Source: Ruminococcaceae bacterium UBA6857
Lineage (GTDB): Bacteria > Bacillota > Clostridia > Oscillospirales > Acutalibacteraceae
Assembly: GCA_002451715.1 (NCBI GenBank)
Contig: DKDD01000191.1
Location: 1-12,359 of the forward strand
Direction: 5' to 3'
DNA length: 12,359 nucleotides
The notes below the pieces were generated by a model, which worked only from the letters and a program-made list of their open reading frames with translations, was not told the DNA's origin and ran no database searches. The position numbers and the translations under genes were made by a program. Positions 1-5,830 of this stretch are shown here, in pieces; position 1 is the stretch's first letter, and each line of letters opens with the position of its first letter.

Positions 1-21
1 AAGCGACAGTCCGAACTCTTT

Positions 22-516
22 TCAGCAGTCGATATAATAAACATCGTTGCCGTAATGTTTTATAAACTTCAAAAGGTCCGAAAAATTGATCCAAACAAAC
101 GACGTGCAGTCGTTCGGGTGAAAGCCGACAAAGCCGTCAACCTTTTTGAGATCACTGTCAAAAACAAGGTTAACATCGTGGCTTTCGTCGTTGATGATTC
201 CGAACGGAGAAACCGCTCCGGGTCTAAGCCCAAGGTGTTTCATCAGTCTTTCGTCGGAACCGAAGCTGAGCCTTGAACAGCCGAGCTGTGCGCGGATCGT
301 GTTTTGAATGTCGGGGTGCTTGTCTTTGAGCATTGAAACAACATAGTGGGTTTTGCCGTTCGCGTTGCGAAGAAAAAGGTTTTTGCAAACTTCGCCGTCG
401 GTAAAAATTCCGAGCGCGTCCATTTCTTCAATCGTGTGCACTTCTTCGTGGTCAATAACCTTATAGTTTATGCCAAGCTCATCAAGAGCGGCATAAACTT
501 TTTCTTTTTCCGTCAT
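22..516 (-). CDS. Free-standing prolyl-tRNA deacylase (YbaK/ProX-PrdX family)
   Basis: 164 residues, the usual length for the stand-alone relatives of the editing (INS) domain of bacterial prolyl-tRNA synthetase. Proteins of this family hydrolyse mischarged tRNA(Pro), typically Ala-tRNA(Pro), in the cytoplasm. Visible family marks: an early 'IDHEE' (His23), 'CKNLFLR' with the conserved lysine (Lys45), the loop 'LGLRPGAVSPFGIIND' (residues 95-110), and 'FHPNDCTSFVWI' (132-143), the substrate-pocket HPN motif. There is no signal peptide. The ATG shares one base with the TGA of the upstream gene (TGATG) and is preceded by AGGAGG (525-530) with 8 nt spacing, so translation is probably coupled to that gene. 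I see no promoter of its own. The fold assignment is firm. The exact substrate (Ala-tRNA versus Cys-tRNA) cannot be read from the sequence, though the PrdX/ProX-type motifs favour Ala-tRNA(Pro). Confidence 0.9.
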   Translation of the reverse strand: MTEKEKVYAALDELGINYKVIDHEEVHTIEEMDALGIFTDGEVCKNLFLRNANGKTHYVVSMLKDKHPDIQNTIRAQLGCSRLSFGSDERLMKHLGLRPGAVSPFGIINDESHDVNLVFDSDLKKVDGFVGFHPNDCTSFVWINFSDLLKFIKHYGNDVYYIDC

Positions 517-1676
517 CAGCTTGCCCTCCTGTATGTTGTGATGTCGCCGCTTTCAACGTTTTTGAGCGTGAGCGTGTCGCCCGCAACGGCAAATTCATAT
601 GAATTAATAACCGTTTTTCCGTAGATTGAAAAGTTCACCGTAACTCTTCCGCCTGAAACGGAGTATGTTCCGCTGTATGTTCCATTTATCGGCATGTTGA
701 TTACCGGAACGGTGAAATTGACATATGTGACATCTACCGAGCCGCCCTGCTTAAAGTTAAAACCGCTCATGTTTGCCCCGTCGGTCCATTTGCCGATGAG
801 GTCCGACGCGGAACTTGAAGTGCTGTATCCCGTTCCGCCGCGAACAAGAAGCGTTGTTTCTCCGCTCGGTTCGGTAAGGCTCATTGTGTTGCCCGAAATC
901 GAATATGTAAGTTCCTGGGTAACCTTTTTTTCGTTCATCATGAACTGAACGGTAAGCTTGCTTTCGTTCGTCATGTAAATTCCCTTGTATGTTCCGTTGA
1001 GTATGCCGGAGGAAACGCTGCTCATTTTGCCGTTTGCAAAGCTTATGTCAACGGTTGAATCGCTGTTGAAACCGTATTTAATGCTTGCGTCGCCGTTTTG
1101 CCACGCGCCGACGATTTCGGAACCGCTTATGGTTTGCGCCGGCGGAGTTGTTGTTGAAGCGGCGGTTGTGCTTTCGTCTTTTTTGACGTATGCATAGGTT
1201 GAAACTTCGCCGTCCTTAATGTTTCTGAGTGTCAGTTCGTTTTGCGGAACAACGGTTGCCGCAAAGGTTTTGCTGATTGTTTTTGAATAAATTGAAAACT
1301 TAATTTCAACCGTGCTGCCGGTTACCGTATAAGTTCCGTTTGCGGTGCCGTTAATCGGCAGGTCAATGACCGGAACGGTGAGGTTAACATAAGTGACCGT
1401 TACTGTTCCGTCCGCAAAAAATTCATAGCCGCTCATTTGGGCGCTGTCCATCCATTTTCCGATTAGCGATTGTTCAAGGGTGGGTGCGGCGGTTGTGCTT
1501 TCGGTTGTCGAGGCGGTATCCGAAACGTTTGAATCCGAAACGGAAGAGGGGTTCACGGTGATCGCGCCGGGATCTTTCTTTTTGTTGTGCGCAACGCTGA
1601 CGCCGATTATAACGGAAAGGCAGATTGCAAGCGTTGCGGCAATTGCCGAAATTATAATTTTTGTGCTTTTTGTCAT
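516..1676 (-). CDS. Membrane-anchored protein with three related beta-rich domains
   Basis: 386 residues, no family I can name. An N-terminal hydrophobic segment (about residues 6-29) followed by 'HNKKK' suggests an uncleaved signal anchor with the rest outside the cell. A Ser/Thr-rich linker (41-68) leads to three domains of about 93 residues (71-165, 187-279, 292-383). Each starts with 'IGKW' or 'VGAW', continues with an 'NGTY.G.Y' type strand pair and ends with 'LTLRN/LKN..G...TY', as in lipocalin-like or secreted-stress lipoprotein folds. Domains 1 and 3 are very alike; domain 2 is diverged. The domains are split by a Thr-rich linker (168-182) and a Ser-rich linker (282-291). Start choice: an ATG at 1682 lies only 2 nt from the GGAGG (1685-1689), whereas the ATG at 1676 has 8 nt and reads MTK, like the upstream paralogue, so 1676 is preferred. 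It is the second gene of the minus-strand group and overlaps the deacylase by one base. Function unknown. Confidence 0.85.
   Translation of the reverse strand: MTKSTKIIISAIAATLAICLSVIIGVSVAHNKKKDPGAITVNPSSVSDSNVSDTASTTESTTAAPTLEQSLIGKWMDSAQMSGYEFFADGTVTVTYVNLTVPVIDLPINGTANGTYTVTGSTVEIKFSIYSKTISKTFAATVVPQNELTLRNIKDGEVSTYAYVKKDESTTAASTTTPPAQTISGSEIVGAWQNGDASIKYGFNSDSTVDISFANGKMSSVSSGILNGTYKGIYMTNESKLTVQFMMNEKKVTQELTYSISGNTMSLTEPSGETTLLVRGGTGYSTSSSASDLIGKWTDGANMSGFNFKQGGSVDVTYVNFTVPVINMPINGTYSGTYSVSGGRVTVNFSIYGKTVINSYEFAVAGDTLTLKNVESGDITTYRRAS
528..1466 (-). repeat. Triplicated coding unit inside the surface protein
   Basis: The three domains lie at 1182-1466 (first), 840-1118 (second) and 528-803 (third). 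Domains 1 and 3 share 'YVN.TVPVI..PINGT..GTY' with a constant offset of 222 codons, and the likeness is visible in the DNA too (around 685-725 against 1351-1391, both containing 'accggaacggtga'). Domain 2 keeps the frame 'NGTY.G.Y...LTV.F' but lacks the 'TVPVI' strand. This looks like internal duplication, with the first and last copies either more recently related or kept alike by selection or conversion. Confidence 0.75.
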
Positions 1677-1705
1677 TATCATTTCCTCCGCTCAAAGAAA
1701 ATTTG

Positions 1706-1739
1706 AAAAACGGACCGAAGCCGATACCGACCCGGTCCG
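1706..1739 (-). terminator. Intrinsic terminator after the lipoprotein gene
   Basis: Read on the minus strand: a 7-bp stem CGGACCG/CGGTCCG (1733-1739 with 1711-1717) around a 15-nt loop, then five T. It lies 26 nt past the lipoprotein stop codon. The stem is short and the T run modest, so it is probably partial. I find no promoter between it and the next start at 1676, so the two downstream genes likely depend on read-through. Confidence 0.65.
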
Positions 1740-1764
1740 AAAAACAGATTTTTGTTTTGTTGGG

Positions 1765-2217
1765 TTATGCGGCAACGGAACCGCTTGTTGCGTCTGAAGA
1801 CGAAGCTGCGGAAGAGCTTGTTGCTGCGGCCTTGTCGGCAACGAAAGAGTAAACTTTTCCGCTGTCAACGGTGGTAAGGGTGAGAACATCCTTGTTAACT
1901 TCGGTGATAACATATTCAAGGTTAACCGGAATGATGAGCGAGAATGTCATGTTGAGGTGATATTCCTTTGTTGCTTCATCTTTAACAACGGTGTATGTTC
2001 CCTCGGTGTCAAGGCTTACACCGGAAAGAAGCGAAGAGATTGCAGAAGCGTTGCCGCTGATTTTGCAAACGCCGCCTTCTTTAAATTCAAGACCGACAAC
2101 GCCGGTTGAATCTTTCCATGAGCCGATGATTTTTTTGTCCGGAGTGAAAGCGCATGCCGAAAAACAGCAAACAAGGGCGGCAAGCACAAGCACAAGGGCA
2201 ATGATTTTTTTAGTCAT
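1765..2217 (-). CDS. Small lipoprotein with a single beta-rich domain, paralogue of the three-domain protein
   Basis: 150 residues. MTKK followed by a hydrophobic stretch and the lipobox FSAC (19-22) mark a type II signal peptide with Cys22 as lipidation site. The mature part has one domain (about 29-127): 'KIIGSWKDS', 'GLEFKEGGVCKI', 'EGTYTV', 'LTLTTVDSGKVYSF'. This is the same layout as the domains of the gene downstream, so the two are paralogues. A Ser/Ala-rich tail (128-150) follows. The frame stays open upstream to an ATG at 2304, but the 2217 start has GGAGG (2226-2230) at 8 nt and begins the signal peptide; the longer form would start only about 11 nt from the -10 box at 2293-2298 and would bury the signal peptide. 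Transcribed from the promoter at 2293-2321. The fold suggests a small cell-envelope lipoprotein; its role is unknown. Confidence 0.85.
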   Translation of the reverse strand: MTKKIIALVLVLAALVCCFSACAFTPDKKIIGSWKDSTGVVGLEFKEGGVCKISGNASAISSLLSGVSLDTEGTYTVVKDEATKEYHLNMTFSLIIPVNLEYVITEVNKDVLTLTTVDSGKVYSFVADKAAATSSSAASSSDATSGSVAA

Positions 2218-2239
2218 GATAATAACCTCCGTTTGTTCG

Positions 2240-2284
2240 GCGAAGATAAAAGCTTCGCAATATGTAACCGCTCTTATCGCGGTT
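2240..2284 (-). promoter_or_regulatory. Two tandem hairpins in the lipoprotein mRNA leader
   Basis: In the roughly 70-nt leader between promoter and start codon, two perfect 6-bp hairpins with 7-nt loops follow one another. In transcript order: AACCGC-GATAAGA-GCGGTT (2284-2266), then GCGAAG-CTTTTAT-CTTCGC (2258-2240), which ends 9 nt before the ribosome binding site. Neither has a T run, so they are not terminators. They may stabilise the mRNA or bind a regulator. The structures are seen; the role is inferred. Confidence 0.55.
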
Positions 2285-2292
2285 GCGTAGGT

Positions 2293-2321
2293 ATTATACA
2301 ACATAAAATTTGATTTGTAAA
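2293..2321 (-). promoter_or_regulatory. Sigma-A promoter for the lipoprotein group
   Basis: Minus-strand TTTACA (2316-2321), 17-nt spacer, perfect TATAAT (2293-2298). Transcription would start near 2286, giving a leader of about 70 nt before the ATG at 2217. It is divergent from the promoter at 2385-2413, about 64 bp away, so one regulator could act on both. Confidence 0.8.
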
Positions 2322-2384
2322 GAGGAAAAACAATTGTGTAATAACTTCGGCTTGCCGTTGCTTGACTTTTGTTTCAAAATTTTC

Positions 2385-2413
2385 TTGCATTAAGCTTCGC
2401 ATTATGATAAAAT
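2385..2413 (+). promoter_or_regulatory. Sigma-A promoter for the zinc-ribbon/SH3 gene
   Basis: TTGCAT (2385-2390), 17-nt spacer, TAAAAT (2408-2413), with a TGA triplet just before the -10 box (extended -10). The transcript would start near 2420, about 55 nt before the ATG at 2476. Confidence 0.6.
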
Positions 2414-2475
2414 GTAATCGGCAGTATGCGCTTTTGTATGCTGTTCGGATTTATAAATATGGGAGTTGAAAAACT

Positions 2476-3909
2476 ATGAAGTGCAGTTTTTGCGGCCATG
2501 AACTTGAACCCGGTTCAAACTTTTGCCCCGAATGCGGAACAATGATGAGTGTTGACGACGATTCCGCTGTCGATAACGTTTCAAAAGAACAAAAGTATGA
2601 ACCCGACAGTGCCGAAGCATATTCAAAAGAAGTTACAGAGGAAAACGTTTTGGAAACCGAACCCGAAGAAGAACTCGGTATTCCCGAATATGTTCCGAAA
2701 CCGCAGGGCGCTTTTGAAGATTATAATACAATTCGCCGCAACGAAGAAGAGGCCGAAGCTGCCCTTGCCGAAGCCGCGGCGGCAAACGAAAAAGCAGCCG
2801 AAGAAGAGGAAGAAGACGATCCTTTTGCGGAACTTCATCCCGATTCGCACCCCGTTTCGTTTGCTTCCGAAAAAAAGGAAGAGCCTGAAGAAGAAGTTTC
2901 ATCCGACGATGACGACATGTATGTTAAACCCTCAAAAAGCAAAAAAGGCGGCGTAACAATTGCGGTGCTCACGCTTGTTCTTATTGCGGTGATTGTTGTC
3001 GGCGTGAACGCAGTCAGAAACAACGGCGGCGACATCATCTCCGTTTTCAAAAAGACAACAACAAGCGATGGTGCCTCTTCGGAAAACACAACCGAATCAA
3101 CGTCGAAAAACACAACCGAAGAAAGCTCTTCTTCAAAGCCGACCGACAAAACAACCGATAAAGACAAAACAACAACCGACAAAAAAGACACAACCGAAAC
3201 CACAAAGCAAACCACAAAAGAAAGCACGACCGAAACCACAACAAAGAACAATGCCGTTTCGCAAAGTACTTCAAAAGCTTCGCCGTCTTCTTCGTCGCAA
3301 AGCACAACCGAACCCACAACCCGCGCATACACAACAACTCGCGCATATACAACAACCTCTGCTCAAACTACATATACCCGTCCCGCAACAACAGCTTCAC
3401 CGAAACCCACGGGCGAATCGCTTCAAAAACCGTCGAAGTATTATTCTTCACCCGTGACAAGATACGCATCCGAAAACGGAATTTCAATGAGATACCGTCC
3501 CTCGTCCTCGTCTTCGGTAAGAGCTTCGATCTCCGTCGGCGGCGAAGTTAAAGTTTATGCACAGGAAAACGGTTTCTATTATGTATACTATGCACGCTAC
3601 GGTGTTTACGGTTGGGTAAACGGAAGCTATCTTTCAAAAGAAAGACCCGTTGCCGATTCCGAAGTCAAGGTTTCCGGCGTTGTCAAGCCCGATAAGACCT
3701 ATGCTAACCCCGAAACAAAAACCGTAACCACTTCCGACGGACTCAGACTCAGAAAAGGTCCGGGAACAAACTATGACACAATCCGCTATCTCGGCAAGGG
3801 TTATCCCGTTGCCGTCAAAGGAACAAGCAGCAAGAACCCCGGCTGGGTCTATGTTACCGACATCACGCGCGGCGTTTCGGGCTGGGTATCGTCGGCATAC
3901 ATTAAGTAA
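2476..3909 (+). CDS. Zinc-ribbon, single-pass membrane protein with two SH3b domains
   Basis: 477 residues. Order of parts: N-terminal zinc ribbon C-x2-C-x10-C-x2-C (Cys3, 6, 17, 20); acidic low-complexity arm rich in Glu/Ala (about 30-150); Lys-rich 'KPSKSKKGG' then one membrane helix (160-180); Ser/Thr-rich linker (194-312); two bacterial SH3 domains (about 328-387 and 415-477), each with 'RYRPSSSS..' or 'LRLRKGPGTNYD' and ending 'GWV.G.YL' or 'GWVSSAYIK'. By the positive-inside rule the ribbon faces the cytoplasm and the SH3 domains face the wall, where such domains usually bind peptidoglycan. There is no catalytic domain. GGGAG (2461-2465) sits 10 nt before the ATG. The glycosidase gene starts 39 nt downstream with no terminator between. 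Proteins of this layout are frequent in Clostridia and mostly uncharacterised; a wall-sensing or scaffolding role is inference. Confidence 0.85.
   Translation: MKCSFCGHELEPGSNFCPECGTMMSVDDDSAVDNVSKEQKYEPDSAEAYSKEVTEENVLETEPEEELGIPEYVPKPQGAFEDYNTIRRNEEEAEAALAEAAAANEKAAEEEEEDDPFAELHPDSHPVSFASEKKEEPEEEVSSDDDDMYVKPSKSKKGGVTIAVLTLVLIAVIVVGVNAVRNNGGDIISVFKKTTTSDGASSENTTESTSKNTTEESSSSKPTDKTTDKDKTTTDKKDTTETTKQTTKESTTETTTKNNAVSQSTSKASPSSSSQSTTEPTTRAYTTTRAYTTTSAQTTYTRPATTASPKPTGESLQKPSKYYSSPVTRYASENGISMRYRPSSSSSVRASISVGGEVKVYAQENGFYYVYYARYGVYGWVNGSYLSKERPVADSEVKVSGVVKPDKTYANPETKTVTTSDGLRLRKGPGTNYDTIRYLGKGYPVAVKGTSSKNPGWVYVTDITRGVSGWVSSAYIK
3055..3411 (+). repeat. Low-complexity Thr/Ser/Lys coding tract
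   Basis: Codes for residues 194-312 of the SH3 protein. The DNA is built from degenerate repeats of ACA-ACC-GAA/GAC/AAA units, plus a cleaner duplication 'acaacaactcgcgcata' around 3325-3355 giving 'TTRAYTTTRAYTTTSA'. It is an extracytoplasmic spacer that probably crosses the cell wall. Length may vary between strains by repeat slippage. Confidence 0.7.
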
Positions 3910-3948
3910 TTGATTTTTAAAGATTTATATTAAAGGAGAAAAAGATTA

Positions 3949-5712
3949 ATGATCACATTAAAAACACGCTGGACAGAAAGCGCAATGTGCGAAAAACCCC
4001 TTCAGGAATATCCGCGCCCGCAAATGGTTCGCGAAGATTGGGTGAACCTCAACGGAATGTTTGAATACGGTATTACCGACGCTAACGCAGAGTGGTGCGA
4101 AAAATTCGACGGCGAAATCCGCGTTCCGTTTGCGATTGAAAGCGCACTTTCCGGCGTTTGCAAAAGAATCACCGCAAACGACCGCCTTTGGTACAAAAAG
4201 ACGTTCACTCTTCCCGAAAGTTTCAAAGGCAAGCGTACTCTTCTTCATTTCGGTGCGGTTGATTGGGAATGTAAAGTTTATGTCAACAAAAAGCTTGTTG
4301 CCTCACACATCGGCGGCTACTGCCCGTTTTCCGCAGACATCACCGACGCACTTCAAGACGGCGAAAACGAACTTGTTGTTTGGGTATACGACCCGACCGA
4401 TGAGGGCTGGCAGAACCGCGGCAAACAGGCAAGCTATTCCCACGGCTTTTGGTATACTTCAACTTCCGGCATTTGGCAGACTGTTTGGCTTGAAGCCGTT
4501 CCGGAAAATTACATAAAGAGCTATAAACTGACTCCCGACATCGACGCAGGCTTTTTGAAAATTAAAACAGACGTTATCGGAAACGGCGAACTTTATATCA
4601 AAGTTCTTGACGGCGAAAACGTTGTTTCGGAAAAAGCAATCGCCGCCGACGATGAAGTTGAAATCAAAGACGCAAAGCTTTGGTCGCCGGAAGATCCGTT
4701 CCTTTATGACTTTGTTCTCACTCTCAAAAACGGCGACACTGTCGATACCGTTAAAGGCTATTTCGGCATGAGAAAGTTCAGCATCGGTCAGCATGACGGC
4801 TATGCAAGACTTTTCCTCAACAACAAGCCGTATTTCCAAAAGGGACTTCTTGACCAGGGTTATTGGAGCGACGGCGGACTTACTCCGCCCTGCGACGAAG
4901 CTATTGTTTATGACATTGAAACAATGAAACGCCTCGGCTTCAACATGCTTCGAAAGCACATCAAAGTTGAATCCGACCGTTGGTATTATCATTGCGACAA
5001 GCTCGGCATGATCGTTTGGCAGGATATGGTAAGCGGCGGAAAAGAGCTTGACGTAATTCACGCCGGTGTTATTCCGAACATTCAGGGCGTTCTCAACCCG
5101 ATTGTTTATCTTTCGCTCAAAGATAACAAGTATTCAACTTTTAACCGCGACAGAATCGAATGGAGAACTCAGTTTGAAGAAGAACTCTTCGAGATGATCG
5201 ACGCGCTTTATAACCACACTTCAATCGGCTGCTGGGTTCCGTTCAACGAAGGTTGGGGACAGTTTGACGCAAAGCGAATCGGCGACGCAATCAAGGCGAA
5301 AGACCCGTCAAGAATCGTTGACCACGCAAGCGGCTGGTATGACCAGAAAGGCTGCGACCTTCGCAGTATTCACCGCTACATTCTTCCCGTCACCGCTCCG
5401 AAGTATGACGGCAGACCGTTTGTTCTCAGCGAATACGGCGGATACAGCCAGATTCTTGACGGCCACGTTTGGAACAAGCAGAAATCTTTCGGCTATCAAA
5501 TGTATAAGAGCAAGGAAACGCTCACAAACGCATACAGAAAGCTTCATGAAAACCAGGTTATCCCCGCAATGAAAAAAGGACTTTCCGCAACGGTTTATAC
5601 CCAGGTTTCCGACGTTGAATTTGAAGTCAACGGAATGCTCACATATGACCGCGACATCGTTAAGATTGACGAAGACGTTGTCAGAGCAATCAACGAAAAG
5701 CTCACTTTCTGA
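3949..5712 (+). CDS. Glycoside hydrolase family 2 enzyme, cytoplasmic
   Basis: 587 residues, short for the family (often 600-1000), but all three core domains are present: N-terminal sugar-binding jelly roll (about 20-185, with 'RLWYKKTFTLP' and 'NELVVWVYDPTD'), Ig-like domain (187-276), and TIM barrel (277-587). Likely acid/base is Glu434 in 'PFNEGWGQFD'; likely nucleophile is Glu495 in 'VLSEYGGYS'. The barrel motif 'RKHIKVESDRWYYHCDKLG' (335-353) is the family's conserved region in a variant form. There is no signal peptide, so it acts on imported sugars. It should be a retaining exo-glycosidase (beta-galactosidase, beta-glucuronidase or beta-mannosidase type, or an arabinosidase); I cannot choose. 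AAAGGAG (3932-3938) is 10 nt before the ATG. No transporter or other sugar gene is nearby, and it seems cotranscribed with the SH3 protein. Confidence 0.9.
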   Translation: MITLKTRWTESAMCEKPLQEYPRPQMVREDWVNLNGMFEYGITDANAEWCEKFDGEIRVPFAIESALSGVCKRITANDRLWYKKTFTLPESFKGKRTLLHFGAVDWECKVYVNKKLVASHIGGYCPFSADITDALQDGENELVVWVYDPTDEGWQNRGKQASYSHGFWYTSTSGIWQTVWLEAVPENYIKSYKLTPDIDAGFLKIKTDVIGNGELYIKVLDGENVVSEKAIAADDEVEIKDAKLWSPEDPFLYDFVLTLKNGDTVDTVKGYFGMRKFSIGQHDGYARLFLNNKPYFQKGLLDQGYWSDGGLTPPCDEAIVYDIETMKRLGFNMLRKHIKVESDRWYYHCDKLGMIVWQDMVSGGKELDVIHAGVIPNIQGVLNPIVYLSLKDNKYSTFNRDRIEWRTQFEEELFEMIDALYNHTSIGCWVPFNEGWGQFDAKRIGDAIKAKDPSRIVDHASGWYDQKGCDLRSIHRYILPVTAPKYDGRPFVLSEYGGYSQILDGHVWNKQKSFGYQMYKSKETLTNAYRKLHENQVIPAMKKGLSATVYTQVSDVEFEVNGMLTYDRDIVKIDEDVVRAINEKLTF

Positions 5713-5728
5713 AACTGAATAAGCATTT

Positions 5729-5758
5729 CCGCCGCACATTTTTTGTGCGGCGGTTTTT
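5729..5758 (+). terminator. Strong intrinsic terminator after the glycoside hydrolase
   Basis: Perfect 10-bp GC-rich stem CCGCCGCACA/TGTGCGGCGG (5729-5738 with 5744-5753), five-T loop, then five T and C. It lies 16 nt after the stop codon and ends the 2476-5712 unit. Confidence 0.92.
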
Positions 5759-5798
5759 CGTTCGGCGTAAAACGCCGCTGTCATACCGCCGAAGCAAG

Positions 5799-5817
5799 CC
5801 GAATAAATTTTATTCGG
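5799..5817. promoter_or_regulatory. 19-bp palindrome touching the ddh ribosome binding site
   Basis: CCGAATAAA-T-TTTATTCGG is a perfect 9-bp inverted repeat with a one-base centre. Its last two bases are the first two of the GGAGG (5816-5820) of ddh. A protein bound here, or the folded RNA, would block translation or transcription of ddh. A smaller hairpin CGGCGT-AAA-ACGCCG (5763-5777) lies upstream. No consensus promoter is recognisable in 5759-5830, although the strong terminator before it implies that one exists. Confidence 0.5.
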
Positions 5818-5830
5818 AGGTGTATATATA

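Noticed and set aside
1677..1682. An upstream ATG at 1682 as the start of the three-domain protein
   Set aside because: It is only 2 nt from the GGAGG, too close; the ATG at 1676 has 8 nt and gives the MTK start shared with the paralogue.
2218..2304. A longer form of the lipoprotein starting at 2304
   Set aside because: Its ATG is only about 11 nt from the -10 box, upstream of the expected transcript start, and it would bury the signal peptide 29 residues in.
2835..3332. A 165-codon minus-strand frame rich in Val/Ser/Phe opposite the SH3 protein
   Set aside because: It is the reverse of the Thr/Lys/Glu-rich low-complexity region; its residues are what that bias produces.
3055..3411. CRISPR array or non-coding tandem repeat
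   Set aside because: The units are short, degenerate, in frame and encode a Thr/Ser linker between a membrane helix and SH3 domains; there are no constant repeats with unique spacers.
4459..5061. A 200-codon minus-strand frame inside the glycoside hydrolase gene
   Set aside because: It is opposite conserved GH2 domains, with no start signals and shadow-type composition.
5759..5830. Lysine riboswitch upstream of ddh
   Set aside because: Only about 72 nt lie between the terminator and the start codon, too short for that roughly 170-nt riboswitch, and none of its core features is seen.
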